17,668 bases of DNA from an uncultured Prevotellaceae bacterium (GTDB taxonomy: Bacteria; Bacteroidota; Bacteroidia; Bacteroidales; Muribaculaceae), in NCBI GenBank assembly GCA_937904375.1, contig CALDIG010000143.1:1-17668 (forward strand), given 5' to 3'. The stretch's first letter is position 1; each line of letters starts with the position of its first letter. A program made the translations under genes and the position numbers. The notes under the pieces were generated by a model. That model was not told the origin of the DNA and did not search any database. It saw only the letters and a list, made by a program, of their open reading frames with translations. This document shows positions 1 to 6,822 of this stretch, one piece after another.

Positions 1-2
1 CA

Positions 3-104
3 CCGAGCGAAAAACAAGATTTTTTCATAACAGCAATCCAATTTCACTATCGACTCATTCACCTTGCCCGCCGTGAGGTTCGCAAGGTTTCCACCGAAAT
101 TCAT
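3..104 (-). CDS. Possible 5' end of a divergent gene, cut by window edge
   Basis: Reading the minus strand from an ATG at 104-102 gives 34 codons without a stop up to the window edge, beginning MNFGGNLANLTAGKVNES. The start is preceded on its own strand by an A-rich tract (AGTAAAAAA), as for other genes here, and would lie 31 bp from the divergent start at 136. No family is recognised in so short a piece; the opening only loosely recalls the first residues of phage XRE regulators (MxFGxNLxxL) but no helix-turn-helix follows. A competing open frame exists on the plus strand (frame 3, positions 3 to about 190), so the call is uncertain. If real, it marks a divergent regulatory boundary. Confidence 0.3.
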   Translation of the reverse strand, partial: MNFGGNLANLTAGKVNESIVKLDCCYEKILFFAR

Positions 105-135
105 TTTTTTACTAACAATATAATCAACAAAAACT

Positions 136-1329
136 ATGAGCAACAAACAATTAACTATCATCAAGAGCGAGAACGTCAACATGATTATTGCTGACACTCC
201 TAAAGTGTACAACGAGAACGTACTGTCCAACGACAAGTGCAACGCCTTCGGCAAAGCGCTGCTCAGGCAAATCACCGAGCAAGGCATGACCGACGAGCTC
301 GACCAGCAAGCAGCCACTTTCATCGAGAAGGCACGCAAGACGGTCAAGAAAATGAACGACAAGCGGTCTCCGCTCACCAAACTCTTCGACAAGATCCGCA
401 CCGAGTTCACCTCGCTGGAGAACGACATCGACCCTGCAAAAAGCGGCACCGTCGCCTTCAAGCTGCAAGTGTGCCGCAACACCTATGCCGCAGCCAAACG
501 CGCCGAGGAGGAGCGCCGACGTGCCGAGCTCCAGCGACAGCAGCAGCTCATTCAGGCACGACAGCAGTACCGCATCGACTGTGAGGATGCCATCACTCGC
601 AAGGCGAATGACCTGGCACAAGCCATGGCTGACGAGCTTAGAAAAATCTACGAGTCAACGACGCTCGACAACTACAGCGGCAACTACAACCATCTGAAAA
701 GCGTAGTGGTCGATGTCTGCCTTGACGAAACGCAGGTGCCCAGAACATTATTGCTCTCACAAGAGGAGCAGCAGGCTATAAGGAGAGAAGCTTTTGCGCA
801 GATGGAACCGTCTCTCGTGCAGCGCATCACCAGCGAGGTGGAACGACAGCGGCAGGAACTCCTCGACATGATTCCCTCCCGCAAGCAGCAGCTGGAGGCG
901 GCAGCCAAAGCCAGTGCCGAGGAAGCCGAGCGCATACGTCGTGAAATGGCCGAGCGTGACGCTGCTGAGAAAGCACGTCAGGCACAGGAGCAAGCCGAGC
1001 GTGAACAGCGTGAACGTGCAGCAGCCGAAATGAGACGTGCTACTACCGAAGTAGGCAACCTGTTCGACCAGCAAGCTACTGCCGAGGTGGTGACCTATCA
1101 GCCCAAGACTTCCGTCAAGAAGAAAATCACAGTGCTTAACCCCGAAGGCTTTGCCGACATCCTCTCCATGTGGTGGTCTAACGAGGGCTGCCATCTCTCA
1201 GTCGAAGACCTCAACAAGACCTGCAAGAAGATGCTCACCTACTGTGAGAAGCTTGCCAACGATAAGACTAACCCACAGTTCATCCAAAGTGAGCATGTGT
1301 GCTACGAGGATGTTGTAAAGGCTAAGTGA
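136..1329 (+). CDS. Coiled-coil phage protein of unknown function in the recombination block (DUF1351-like layout)
   Basis: 397 residues, starting with MSNKQLTI after an A-rich leader (AATCAACAAAAACT). The protein is mostly helical. An N-terminal part (about 20-110) contains EKARKTVKKMNDKRSPLTKLFD. A charged coiled coil follows at about 118-150 (EEERRRAELQRQQQ), then a second long one at about 210-300 rich in Glu, Arg and Ala, and a compact C-terminal part (about 325-397) with two Cys-containing helices. I recognise no catalytic motif. Long coiled-coil proteins of the DUF1351 kind sit next to single-strand annealing systems in many phages, and this gene directly precedes a RecE-like nuclease, so a role in recombination is plausible. 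That is inference from position and shape; sequence membership of DUF1351 is not shown. The gene ends one base before a family-1 hairpin repeat. Confidence 0.85.
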   Translation: MSNKQLTIIKSENVNMIIADTPKVYNENVLSNDKCNAFGKALLRQITEQGMTDELDQQAATFIEKARKTVKKMNDKRSPLTKLFDKIRTEFTSLENDIDPAKSGTVAFKLQVCRNTYAAAKRAEEERRRAELQRQQQLIQARQQYRIDCEDAITRKANDLAQAMADELRKIYESTTLDNYSGNYNHLKSVVVDVCLDETQVPRTLLLSQEEQQAIRREAFAQMEPSLVQRITSEVERQRQELLDMIPSRKQQLEAAAKASAEEAERIRREMAERDAAEKARQAQEQAEREQRERAAAEMRRATTEVGNLFDQQATAEVVTYQPKTSVKKKITVLNPEGFADILSMWWSNEGCHLSVEDLNKTCKKMLTYCEKLANDKTNPQFIQSEHVCYEDVVKAK

Positions 1330-1330
1330 T

Positions 1331-1380
1331 TGCCCTGGGCGTTGTTCCGTAGTGCGCCACAGGCGTGGCGTTCAAAAAAA
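1331..1380 (+). repeat. Family-1 hairpin repeat, copy 1
   Basis: This copy starts one base after the stop codon at 1327-1329 and runs to the base before the next start codon region. It consists of CCCTGGGCGTTGTTC, then GTAGTG, then a hairpin with arms CGCCAC (1355-1360) and GTGGCG (1365-1370), loop AGGC, and then TTC plus an A7 run. Related copies lie at 4698, 9971, 13786 and 16034. The hairpin is followed by A residues, not T, so it is not a normal intrinsic terminator. Confidence 0.85.
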
Positions 1381-1381
1381 T

Positions 1382-2083
1382 ATGGCAACTATAAAACTAT
1401 CAACTATGTTCGATAACTACTACCAGCGTCGTGAGGTCAGCAATTCCGACCTCACGGCTCTTAAGGAGCTGATGCACCCACGTCCCATGTTCGGCGACCG
1501 TGAGGCGGCGTTTCGCTTCGGCTCTCTCGTCGATGCAATCATAACGGAGCCTCATCGTGTCAACTACTATGAGCACACGGTTGACGGTGTGCCCTATGCT
1601 ATTGGCGATTGGGATAAGGCGCAGGAGATGAAACGTGCCCTGCGTGCCGAAGCCAAGCACGACGCTTTCCTTGCTAAGGTGCTTGAAGAAGCCAGCACTC
1701 AACAGGTGTCTATTCGCAATAGGCAGTTGTTCATGTATGGCAACTTCTCTTTCTACCTCGACACTCGTTGCAAGTGGGACTGGTGGTTTCCGCAGTTCGG
1801 TTTCGGTGGTGACCTTAAGACTACTTCGGCAGCGTCACAGGCTGAGTTTGATGAAGCAGTAGATTTCTTCGATTGGGACCGTAGCCGTGCATGGTATATG
1901 GACATCACTGGCTCGGCTCGTGACTTTATCTACGCTATAAGCAAGAAAAACTTCCGAGTGTTCAAGAAGTTCATCAACCGTGACGACGCTATCTATCAGC
2001 ACGGACGTGACAAATACGAGGAGCTGGCGTTCCAATACTGGTGCCTCGACCTATCAAGAAAAGATGATGAAGCACAACCTTAA
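1382..2083 (+). CDS. RecE-like PD-(D/E)XK exonuclease
   Basis: 233 residues from the ATG at 1382; a longer reading from GTG 1352 would be translated from the hairpin repeat and is rejected. The N-terminal signature SNSDLTALK (20-28) followed by FGSLVDAIITEP (46-57) is typical of the exodeoxyribonuclease VIII/RecE-type phage nucleases (PDDEXK_12 group). The core metal-binding residues are probably D132 (CKWD), D143 and K145 (GGDLKTT), with a helix further on (SRAWYMDITG, FIYAISKK) in the place of the usual conserved Q/R-Y motif. Such enzymes digest one strand of duplex ends to leave 3' overhangs for an annealing protein. No RecT, Erf or Sak relative is visible beside it. The end of the gene overlaps the SNF2 helicase start by 20 bases, suggesting coupled translation. 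Family assignment is fairly sure; activity is inferred. Confidence 0.87.
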   Translation: MATIKLSTMFDNYYQRREVSNSDLTALKELMHPRPMFGDREAAFRFGSLVDAIITEPHRVNYYEHTVDGVPYAIGDWDKAQEMKRALRAEAKHDAFLAKVLEEASTQQVSIRNRQLFMYGNFSFYLDTRCKWDWWFPQFGFGGDLKTTSAASQAEFDEAVDFFDWDRSRAWYMDITGSARDFIYAISKKNFRVFKKFINRDDAIYQHGRDKYEELAFQYWCLDLSRKDDEAQP

Positions 2084-3524
2084 GATAGAGCCTTACGACT
2101 ACCAGCGTGAGGGCATTGAGCAAGGGCTTCAATGGCAACGGCTGATAATCGGTGATGAGCCTGGGCTGGGCAAGACACTCCAGTCCATTGCCATCATCGA
2201 CATTGCCAACGCCTATCCATGCCTGGTAATCTGTCCTGCGTCGCTTAAGATAAACTGGCAGCGTGAGGTCGAGAAGTTTACCGACAAGAAGGCTCTTGTG
2301 CTCTCCAACAGCACTGGCACCACATGGCCCTATCTGCTACAGATGCGCATGCACCATGTAGCGATAGTCAACTATGAGTCCCTGCGCAAGTTCTTTGTGT
2401 GGGACACGGGTGACTCTAAGTCGTTCCGTCTTAAAGATGTGGTCTTCTGTCCACACATTAAGATGTTCCGAAGCATCATCATCGACGAGTCACACCGAGT
2501 GAAAGACCCATCGGCACAGCAGACGATCTTCACCAAAGGACTTGCATCAGGCAAGCAGTGGCGCATCCTGCTCTCAGGCACGCCAGTAGTCAACCGTCCC
2601 GAAGACCTTGTGTCGCAACTCTCCATCATGGGACGGCTCAAAGAGTTTGGTGGCAAGCAAAATTTCCTCGCACGGTACGGCATTCCCGACAAGGGGAGTC
2701 CCGTAAGTGGCGATGCTATCGCCACAAGACTCGACGAACTAAGCAAGCGGCTCTATTCATCGTGCATGGTGCGGCGTGAGAAGGCAAAAGTGCTCACACA
2801 ACTGCCCGACAAAACACGCTGTGACCTCTACGTCGACATCAGCAACCGTGATGAGTACTACCTCGCACAAGCCGACCTCGCCTCCTACCTCCGTGAATAT
2901 AAGGAGTGCACCGATTGGGAGATACGGCGCAAGATGCGCATGGAAGCTCTCGTGCGCTTCATGACGCTGCGCTCTCTCGCCGCTAAGGGCAAAGTGAAAC
3001 AGGCCGTGGACTTCGTGCGTGTCTTCCTCGACAATGGCAAGCCCATGATACTGTTCTGCTCCTACCATGAGGTGGTTGACGAGCTGTGCCGGGCTTTCCC
3101 CGAAGCAGTGCGTGTCACAGGACGTGACAGTGCGGTAGCAAAACAAGCGGCTGTTGACGCTTTCCAAAATGGAAATAGCTCACTGATAATATGCTCTATC
3201 AAGGCGGCTGGCGTGGGCCTCACGCTCACAGCGTCCTCCAACGTCGCCTTTGTGGAGTTTCCCTGGACTTATGCCGACTGCTGCCAGTGTGAGGATCGTG
3301 CACACCGAATAGGGCAACGTGACAACGTGACCTGCTACTACCTCATCGGACGTGGCACAATCGACCCAGTCCTTTACAACATCATTCACCGTAAGAAAAG
3401 TATTGCTAACCAAATAATGGCTGCCGACGATGATATACCTACCGACGAACTCTACTTCGACGAACTGGTAAACTCTTTCCTGGCACCATTATCAGATAAC
3501 AATAACCAATTATACAACCAATGA
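2064..3524 (+). CDS. SNF2-family DEAD/DEAH-like helicase (compact phage type)
   Basis: 486 residues from the ATG at 2064 (2067 is equally possible); the open frame extends further upstream but inside the nuclease gene. All SF2/SNF2 motifs are visible: Q-like YDYQREGI (11-18), Walker A DEPGLGKT (31-38), Ia CPASLKINW (57-65), Walker B DESH (141-144), motif III LLSGTP (169-174), motif V AGVGLTLTASS and motif VI RAHRIGQ (412-418). There are no extra DNA- or histone-binding domains, so this is close to a minimal SMARCAL1/RapA-like ATPase core. Family knowledge points to ATP-driven translocation on duplex DNA, with annealing or branch remodelling in the phage setting. It lies between a RecE-like nuclease and, two small genes later, HU and VRR-NUC, which supports a repair or recombination role. 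It ends in an ATGA overlap with the next gene. Confidence 0.95.
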   Translation: MMKHNLKIEPYDYQREGIEQGLQWQRLIIGDEPGLGKTLQSIAIIDIANAYPCLVICPASLKINWQREVEKFTDKKALVLSNSTGTTWPYLLQMRMHHVAIVNYESLRKFFVWDTGDSKSFRLKDVVFCPHIKMFRSIIIDESHRVKDPSAQQTIFTKGLASGKQWRILLSGTPVVNRPEDLVSQLSIMGRLKEFGGKQNFLARYGIPDKGSPVSGDAIATRLDELSKRLYSSCMVRREKAKVLTQLPDKTRCDLYVDISNRDEYYLAQADLASYLREYKECTDWEIRRKMRMEALVRFMTLRSLAAKGKVKQAVDFVRVFLDNGKPMILFCSYHEVVDELCRAFPEAVRVTGRDSAVAKQAAVDAFQNGNSSLIICSIKAAGVGLTLTASSNVAFVEFPWTYADCCQCEDRAHRIGQRDNVTCYYLIGRGTIDPVLYNIIHRKKSIANQIMAADDDIPTDELYFDELVNSFLAPLSDNNNQLYNQ

Positions 3525-3799
3525 ACGAGACTCAACAAACTACCACTACCGTCGAAGAGATAAAAAGCACTGTCATCGCTTTCAGCGACTGGCTCGACCT
3601 TAACAGTGACGGCTACTTTATGATTATCACAAAGGGCGAAGACTCCATGTTGGCAGTTAAAGGCAAGCATAACCAAATGGTTAACACCCTCGCAAGTGGC
3701 ATGATGGAAGACGATAGGATTAAAGCTGTCATCTTAGACGCTGTTAAAATCGTCATGGCTAAAACATTTAAGAACCGATTAATGGGCAAACAGCTATGA
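3521..3799 (+). CDS. Small conserved-looking phage protein, unknown function
   Basis: 92 residues; starts in the ATGA overlap with the SNF2 stop codon and itself ends in an ATGA overlap with the next gene, so it is very likely translated. The N-terminus is Thr/Gln-rich (QQTTTTVEE), followed by an alpha/beta part (SDGYFMIITKGEDSMLAVKGKH) and an amphipathic helical C-terminus with several Met (MVNTLASGMMEDDRIKAVIL). No metal-binding or catalytic motif is visible and I do not recognise the family. Its place inside the helicase/HU/nuclease string suggests an accessory role in DNA metabolism, but only by association. Confidence 0.8.
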   Translation: MNETQQTTTTVEEIKSTVIAFSDWLDLNSDGYFMIITKGEDSMLAVKGKHNQMVNTLASGMMEDDRIKAVILDAVKIVMAKTFKNRLMGKQL

Positions 3800-3999
3800 T
3801 ACCTCTCTCTAACTCCGATTGCAGCTCGCTCTGTCGATACCTGCGTGACGCTTCTTCATTCTACCTGCTTCATGCCAGTAACACAAGGGACGTCGACAGG
3901 GCTAGGCTGCTCTCGAAAATGCACGACAAAATAGCGATAAAAATAATTCGTACTCAGTGCGAGCAAATTAATGAACAAATTAAAACACTTGACTCATGA
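3796..3999 (+). CDS. Small helical protein, unknown function
   Basis: 67 residues, coupled by ATGA overlaps to both neighbours (start at 3796 inside the preceding stop, stop overlapping the HU gene start at 3996). The sequence is predicted mostly helical, with basic patches (SNTRDVDRARLLSKMHDK) and a C-terminal amphipathic helix (IRTQCEQINEQIKTLDS). No recognised domain. The tight coupling on both sides is the main evidence that it is a gene. Confidence 0.72.
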   Translation: MIPLSNSDCSSLCRYLRDASSFYLLHASNTRDVDRARLLSKMHDKIAIKIIRTQCEQINEQIKTLDS

Positions 4000-4274
4000 C
4001 TAAACAAGATTTAGCTAAACAACTGGCCGAAAAAGCCAACATTAACATCAGTGTACAACAAGCTTCCGACACCATCGACACTCTAATGGGCATTATGTAT
4101 GATGCTTTCATCGAAGGCAAGAACATCTACCTGCGTGGCTTCGGCACCTTTAAGGTGGCAACTCTTAAGCCAAAGGTGGCACGCAACATCGGGGCTGGCA
4201 CGGCAATACAACTGCCTGAACGCACTACCGTGAAGCTCATACCTTGCAAGAACCTCAAGCACGACATGAACTGA
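3996..4274 (+). CDS. HU/IHF-family DNA-binding protein
   Basis: 92 residues, the normal length for an HU/IHF subunit. The N-terminal helical dimerisation part is MTKQDLAKQLAEKANINISV. The hallmark GFGTFKV (about 48-54) is followed by the beta-arm region with ARNIGAGTAIQLPERTTVKL and the C-terminal PCKNLK, matching the pattern GFGTFxv...(R)NP..G..i.ip....v.F.pg..Lk. The usual NP/Pro at the arm tip is replaced by NIGAG, so the intercalating proline of typical HU/IHF is not evident, which may lessen bending. It is coupled to its neighbours by ATGA (upstream) and TGATGA (downstream). A likely role is to shape phage DNA for replication or recombination; dimer partner (self or host HU) is unknown. 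Confidence 0.92.
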   Translation: MTKQDLAKQLAEKANINISVQQASDTIDTLMGIMYDAFIEGKNIYLRGFGTFKVATLKPKVARNIGAGTAIQLPERTTVKLIPCKNLKHDMN

Positions 4275-4696
4275 TGAGTAAACCACGCAACACTTGGGAG
4301 CAACTGCTTGCGAGGCAAAATCTTCTAAACAAGAAGCCTCGCAAGCCTTCCCACGAGGAACACGATTTGCAATGCGCCTGTGTCAACTGGTTCAACCTCG
4401 CTCACCCAAACATGCGCCTCAACCTGTTTGCCGTCCCCAACGGTGGACGGCGTGACAAGACTACAGGCGCACGGCTCAAAGCCGAGGGAGTGAGACCTGG
4501 TGTAACCGACCTTATACTGCTCAAGCAGCGACATGGATACGGCGCACTGCTAATCGAAATGAAGACTGCCAAAGGAGTGCTGTCTCAACTGCAACGCATT
4601 TGGCGTGACCACATCACTAAGGATGGCTACAAGCACGTCGTATGTCGCTCCGTCCAAGACTTCATCAACGAGATAACTAACTATTTAGAAGAATAA
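4274..4696 (+). CDS. VRR-NUC domain nuclease
   Basis: 140 residues from the ATG at 4274, which overlaps the HU stop codon; the in-frame start at 4244 lies within the HU gene and is rejected. The VRR-NUC pattern is complete: E28/E29 before LQ in the first helix, the VPNGG strand-turn (54-58), GVRPGVTD with D79, the IEMK motif (E95, K97), and Q105/Q107 in the next helix. This is the PD-(D/E)XK fold of virus-type replication-repair nucleases, stand-alone forms of which have been described as structure-specific nucleases acting on four-way junctions. VRR-NUC genes often accompany SNF2-like helicases in phages, as here. The likely job is to resolve branched phage DNA. The gene ends one base before a family-1 hairpin repeat. 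Confidence 0.93.
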   Translation: MSKPRNTWEQLLARQNLLNKKPRKPSHEEHDLQCACVNWFNLAHPNMRLNLFAVPNGGRRDKTTGARLKAEGVRPGVTDLILLKQRHGYGALLIEMKTAKGVLSQLQRIWRDHITKDGYKHVVCRSVQDFINEITNYLEE

Positions 4697-4697
4697 G

Positions 4698-4740
4698 CGT
4701 GGGTGCTGTTCTGTATTGCGCCACAGGCGTGGCGTTCAAG
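4698..4740 (+). repeat. Family-1 hairpin repeat, copy 2
   Basis: Begins immediately after the TAA at 4694-4696. It reads GTGGGTGCTGTTCTGTATTG and then a hairpin with arms CGCCAC (4719-4724) and GTGGCG (4729-4734), loop AGGC, then TTCAAG. The hairpin part is identical to copy 1, while the lead differs by several substitutions. Confidence 0.85.
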
Positions 4741-4752
4741 AGACATCCAAGC

Positions 4753-4773
4753 AACTCTAAACTCTAAACTGCA
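4753..4773 (+). promoter_or_regulatory. Heptamer leader repeat before the DUF4373 gene
   Basis: Two exact AACTCTA heptamers followed by a partial third (AACTGCA) end two bases before the ATG at 4776. Similar period-7 A-rich tracts occur at 14013-14040 and AACTCTA words recur at 8129-8160. A-rich leaders are thought to help ribosome binding in Bacteroidetes, which rarely use strong Shine-Dalgarno sites; that this tract does so is inference. Confidence 0.4.
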
Positions 4774-4775
4774 TT

Positions 4776-5513
4776 ATGCCACGCAAAGCTAAGACTGGTC
4801 TCGACCATTTCCCTTTCGACACCGACCTTTTCTCGGACATAAAAGTCCGCAAACTGATAAAGTACCAAAGCGCTAAAGCTGTCGCTATCTACGCTTACCT
4901 GCTCTGTATTATCTACCGCGATGGGTACTACGTGAAGTGGGATCGTGAGCTGCCCTTCATTATCTCGGAGTCTCTGGGTTTTGATGAGGCGTTTGTCCGC
5001 GAAGCTATTGAGTGCATGGTACGGCTCGGGCTGTTCAGCGAAAACATCTACCGCGACAAGCAGATCTTGACCTCACGAGGCATACAACAACGATACCTGA
5101 GAGAACTGTCAAAGCTGCGACGCAATGGCAGCGTCTCCGAGTATTCACTGCTCGACTCGCCACACCTGGCAACCATGAAGGGCTCGCCGCTGTGGCTGGC
5201 GAAAATGAAACGTGACTACCGGCTCAACGACGATGAACTCAACGACCTGCTCGACGAGTGGAGCAAGAATGTGGTGGCACAGGACAAGCACCACGCTTCG
5301 GCACAGGATGCCAAGCGCCACTTCGAGAACTGGTACAGGAAAATCCAGGAATCACAGGAAGCCGGCATCGGTGGTGTCAGCGTAGTGCAAGCGTCAGCTT
5401 GTAAAAAGAACAACAAAAAACAACAAGGCAATGAACAACAACCAGCAACTGACCGACGTCGAGCAACTCGACAACTTACTGCTACAGCGCAAGATTACAA
5501 AACCTCGTTTTAA
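4776..5513 (+). CDS. DUF4373-type (Lin1244/Lin1753-like) replication initiator protein
   Basis: 245 residues. The N-terminal half is a clear DUF4373 winged-helix-like domain: GLDHFPFDTDLFSD, then IKYQSAKAVAIYAYLLCIIY, GYYVKWD, and FVREAIECMVRLGLFS, ending with the ITSRGIQ-like ILTSRGIQQRY. These domains belong to the DnaD/replication-initiator-like proteins of phages and plasmids. The C-terminal part has a short helical module (AKRHFENWYRKIQESQ, about 172-187) followed by a Lys/Gln-rich tail. The gene is directly followed, with an 83-bp overlap, by a DnaC-like loader, the usual partner: the first would mark the origin, the second brings the replicative helicase. The origin itself is not identified; such origins often lie inside the initiator gene. 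The start ATG at 4776 is the first Met and fits the family start (M.RK...GLDYF). Confidence 0.9.
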   Translation: MPRKAKTGLDHFPFDTDLFSDIKVRKLIKYQSAKAVAIYAYLLCIIYRDGYYVKWDRELPFIISESLGFDEAFVREAIECMVRLGLFSENIYRDKQILTSRGIQQRYLRELSKLRRNGSVSEYSLLDSPHLATMKGSPLWLAKMKRDYRLNDDELNDLLDEWSKNVVAQDKHHASAQDAKRHFENWYRKIQESQEAGIGGVSVVQASACKKNNKKQQGNEQQPATDRRRATRQLTATAQDYKTSF

Positions 5514-6108
5514 GTTTTGGGCTGGCAACCGCTATCTTACCTATGACGAAGCGGTGAAAGTTCTCACCACTGCTGTGAAGGTGGAGATTGAAAACCGACA
5601 CTTCACACCACAACTACAGGGCTACATGACCTATATTGAGCAGGTGGCACAGTTCTTTACCGAGCCTGGCACCAAGTTCGGACTTACTCTCATGGGCCTT
5701 CCTGGCAATGGCAAGAGTACAATGGCAAGAGCTATCGCAGCCGTGATCGACTCAATAGCCGACCTCGCTATCATCAATGAGCGTAGTGGCTCTAAAGCTG
5801 TAATGGTGACTGCCAAACAACTGGTGCGATACTACCGTACACACCCAGACCAATGGGAAAATCTCTGCTTCAAACCTTTCCTTATCATCGACGACTTCGG
5901 AGAGGAACCAGTGGAAGTTGTGGACTACGGCAATGTCATCAACCCTGTTATCGACCTGCTGTCTCGACGTTATGACATGCAGAAGCTCACGATCCTCACG
6001 ACTAACGCCACCAACCTGCAAATCCGTAAGACCTACGGCGACCGTATCGCCGACCGCTTCAACGAGATGATGCAAGTAATCATATTCACCAACAAAAGTT
6101 TTAGATAA
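5431..6108 (+). CDS. DnaC-like AAA+ helicase loader ATPase
   Basis: 225 residues. Walker A GLPGNGKST (89-97), Walker B LIIDD (151-155), sensor-1 TTN (190-192) and the DRIADRFNEM box with candidate arginine finger residues R205 and R209 are all present, in the order and spacing of DnaC/IstB-type AAA+ proteins. An N-terminal region of about 80 residues lacks an obvious zinc site and probably binds the replicative helicase. No DnaB-type helicase is encoded in the window, so the likely partner is the host DnaB. The start at 5431 lies within the upstream gene, giving an unusually long 83-bp overlap; the next in-frame ATG would be residue 66 (MTYIEQV), leaving Walker A intact but removing the N-terminal domain. 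AGG lies a few bases ahead of 5431. Confidence 0.92.
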   Translation: MNNNQQLTDVEQLDNLLLQRKITKPRFKFWAGNRYLTYDEAVKVLTTAVKVEIENRHFTPQLQGYMTYIEQVAQFFTEPGTKFGLTLMGLPGNGKSTMARAIAAVIDSIADLAIINERSGSKAVMVTAKQLVRYYRTHPDQWENLCFKPFLIIDDFGEEPVEVVDYGNVINPVIDLLSRRYDMQKLTILTTNATNLQIRKTYGDRIADRFNEMMQVIIFTNKSFR

Positions 6109-6111
6109 ATT

Positions 6112-6552
6112 ATGAACAGTTATTTTGAAGTCGGTGTCAGCTACGACAAAACGATGGAAGACGGCGCTGTGCACAAGGTAACCGAAAACTACCTTGTGGA
6201 AGCAGTATCTTTCACCGAAGCGGAAAAACGTGCCACACAGGAAATGGAAGCCTATACCAGTGGTGATTTTCGTGTGGTAACAGAGAAGATTACCAATATC
6301 GCAGAAATCGTCACTACCGACGATGCTACTGCCGATAAGTTCTACAAAGTCAAGCATAGCCTCATCATCATCAACGAGAAGACTCTCAACGTGAAGAAAC
6401 AGGCACAGTACATCATCATCCAAGCATCAAGCGTCGATGATGCGCGCAACCGATACATGCAGCACATCAAGGGCTGGCTTGTTGACGTGGTGCTGGAGGC
6501 TGTCAGCGAAACAAAGTACATGGATTATTTCCCATTTAAATATGACATTTAA
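6112..6552 (+). CDS. DUF4494 family phage protein
   Basis: 146 residues, beginning three bases after the loader's stop codon. The sequence follows the DUF4494 pattern known from Bacteroidetes phages and mobile elements: YFEVGVSYDKTMEDG at the N-terminus, KVTENYLVEAVSFTEAE, the YTSGDFRV strand, a central KFYKVKHSLIIINE segment and a C-terminal VLEAVSETKYMDYFPF. Two similar alpha/beta halves can be discerned, each with a beta hairpin and a helix (SFTEAEKR, SSVDDARNRY). The molecular function of the family is not known. Its position straight after the replication genes suggests expression with them. Confidence 0.85.
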   Translation: MNSYFEVGVSYDKTMEDGAVHKVTENYLVEAVSFTEAEKRATQEMEAYTSGDFRVVTEKITNIAEIVTTDDATADKFYKVKHSLIIINEKTLNVKKQAQYIIIQASSVDDARNRYMQHIKGWLVDVVLEAVSETKYMDYFPFKYDI

Positions 6553-6563
6553 AGCAATCGAAA

Positions 6564-6803
6564 ATGAAACTCAAAAGATTTGACTGGCTCCCTGGCTTCA
6601 TACTGCTCGTGTGGTCTTTGTTCGCCGTCATAGGCATGGTGAAATGCATCGACCACACCGATCAACAACACCAGCGAGAACAACAGTTACAGCACAAAGC
6701 CGACTCCCTGAGCAAGCGCATCGACATCAACCGTCGCATGCGTCAAGAGTTGATGCTCAAAAATAAAGAAGACTCTATACACTTCTTCGAAGACGGTATG
6801 TAA
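6564..6803 (+). CDS. Small single-pass membrane protein with coiled-coil tail
   Basis: 79 residues. A basic N-terminus (MKLKRFDW) precedes a hydrophobic segment at about 9-28 (PGFILLVWSLFAVIGMVKC), then a Gln/Arg/Asp-rich helical part (HTDQQHQREQQLQHKADSLSKR) typical of a coiled coil. The charge pattern suggests an N-in, type II topology with the coiled coil outside the inner membrane. This shape is seen in several phage membrane proteins, including inner-membrane spanins, but no lysis genes are adjacent and the mid-genome context argues against a firm call. Function unknown. Confidence 0.72.
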   Translation: MKLKRFDWLPGFILLVWSLFAVIGMVKCIDHTDQQHQREQQLQHKADSLSKRIDINRRMRQELMLKNKEDSIHFFEDGM

Positions 6804-6822
6804 ATTTTTAATAGTATTATCA

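Noticed and set aside
5415..5421. A6C slippery-like heptamer before the helicase loader gene, as a frameshift site
   Set aside because: The phase is AAA AAA C rather than A AAA AAC, and the loader lies in the +1 frame, which a -1 slip would not reach.
5752..6423. Minus-strand open frame of 223 codons across the helicase loader and DUF4494 genes
   Set aside because: It spans two recognised plus-strand genes and has a Cys/Phe/Val-rich translation without motifs.
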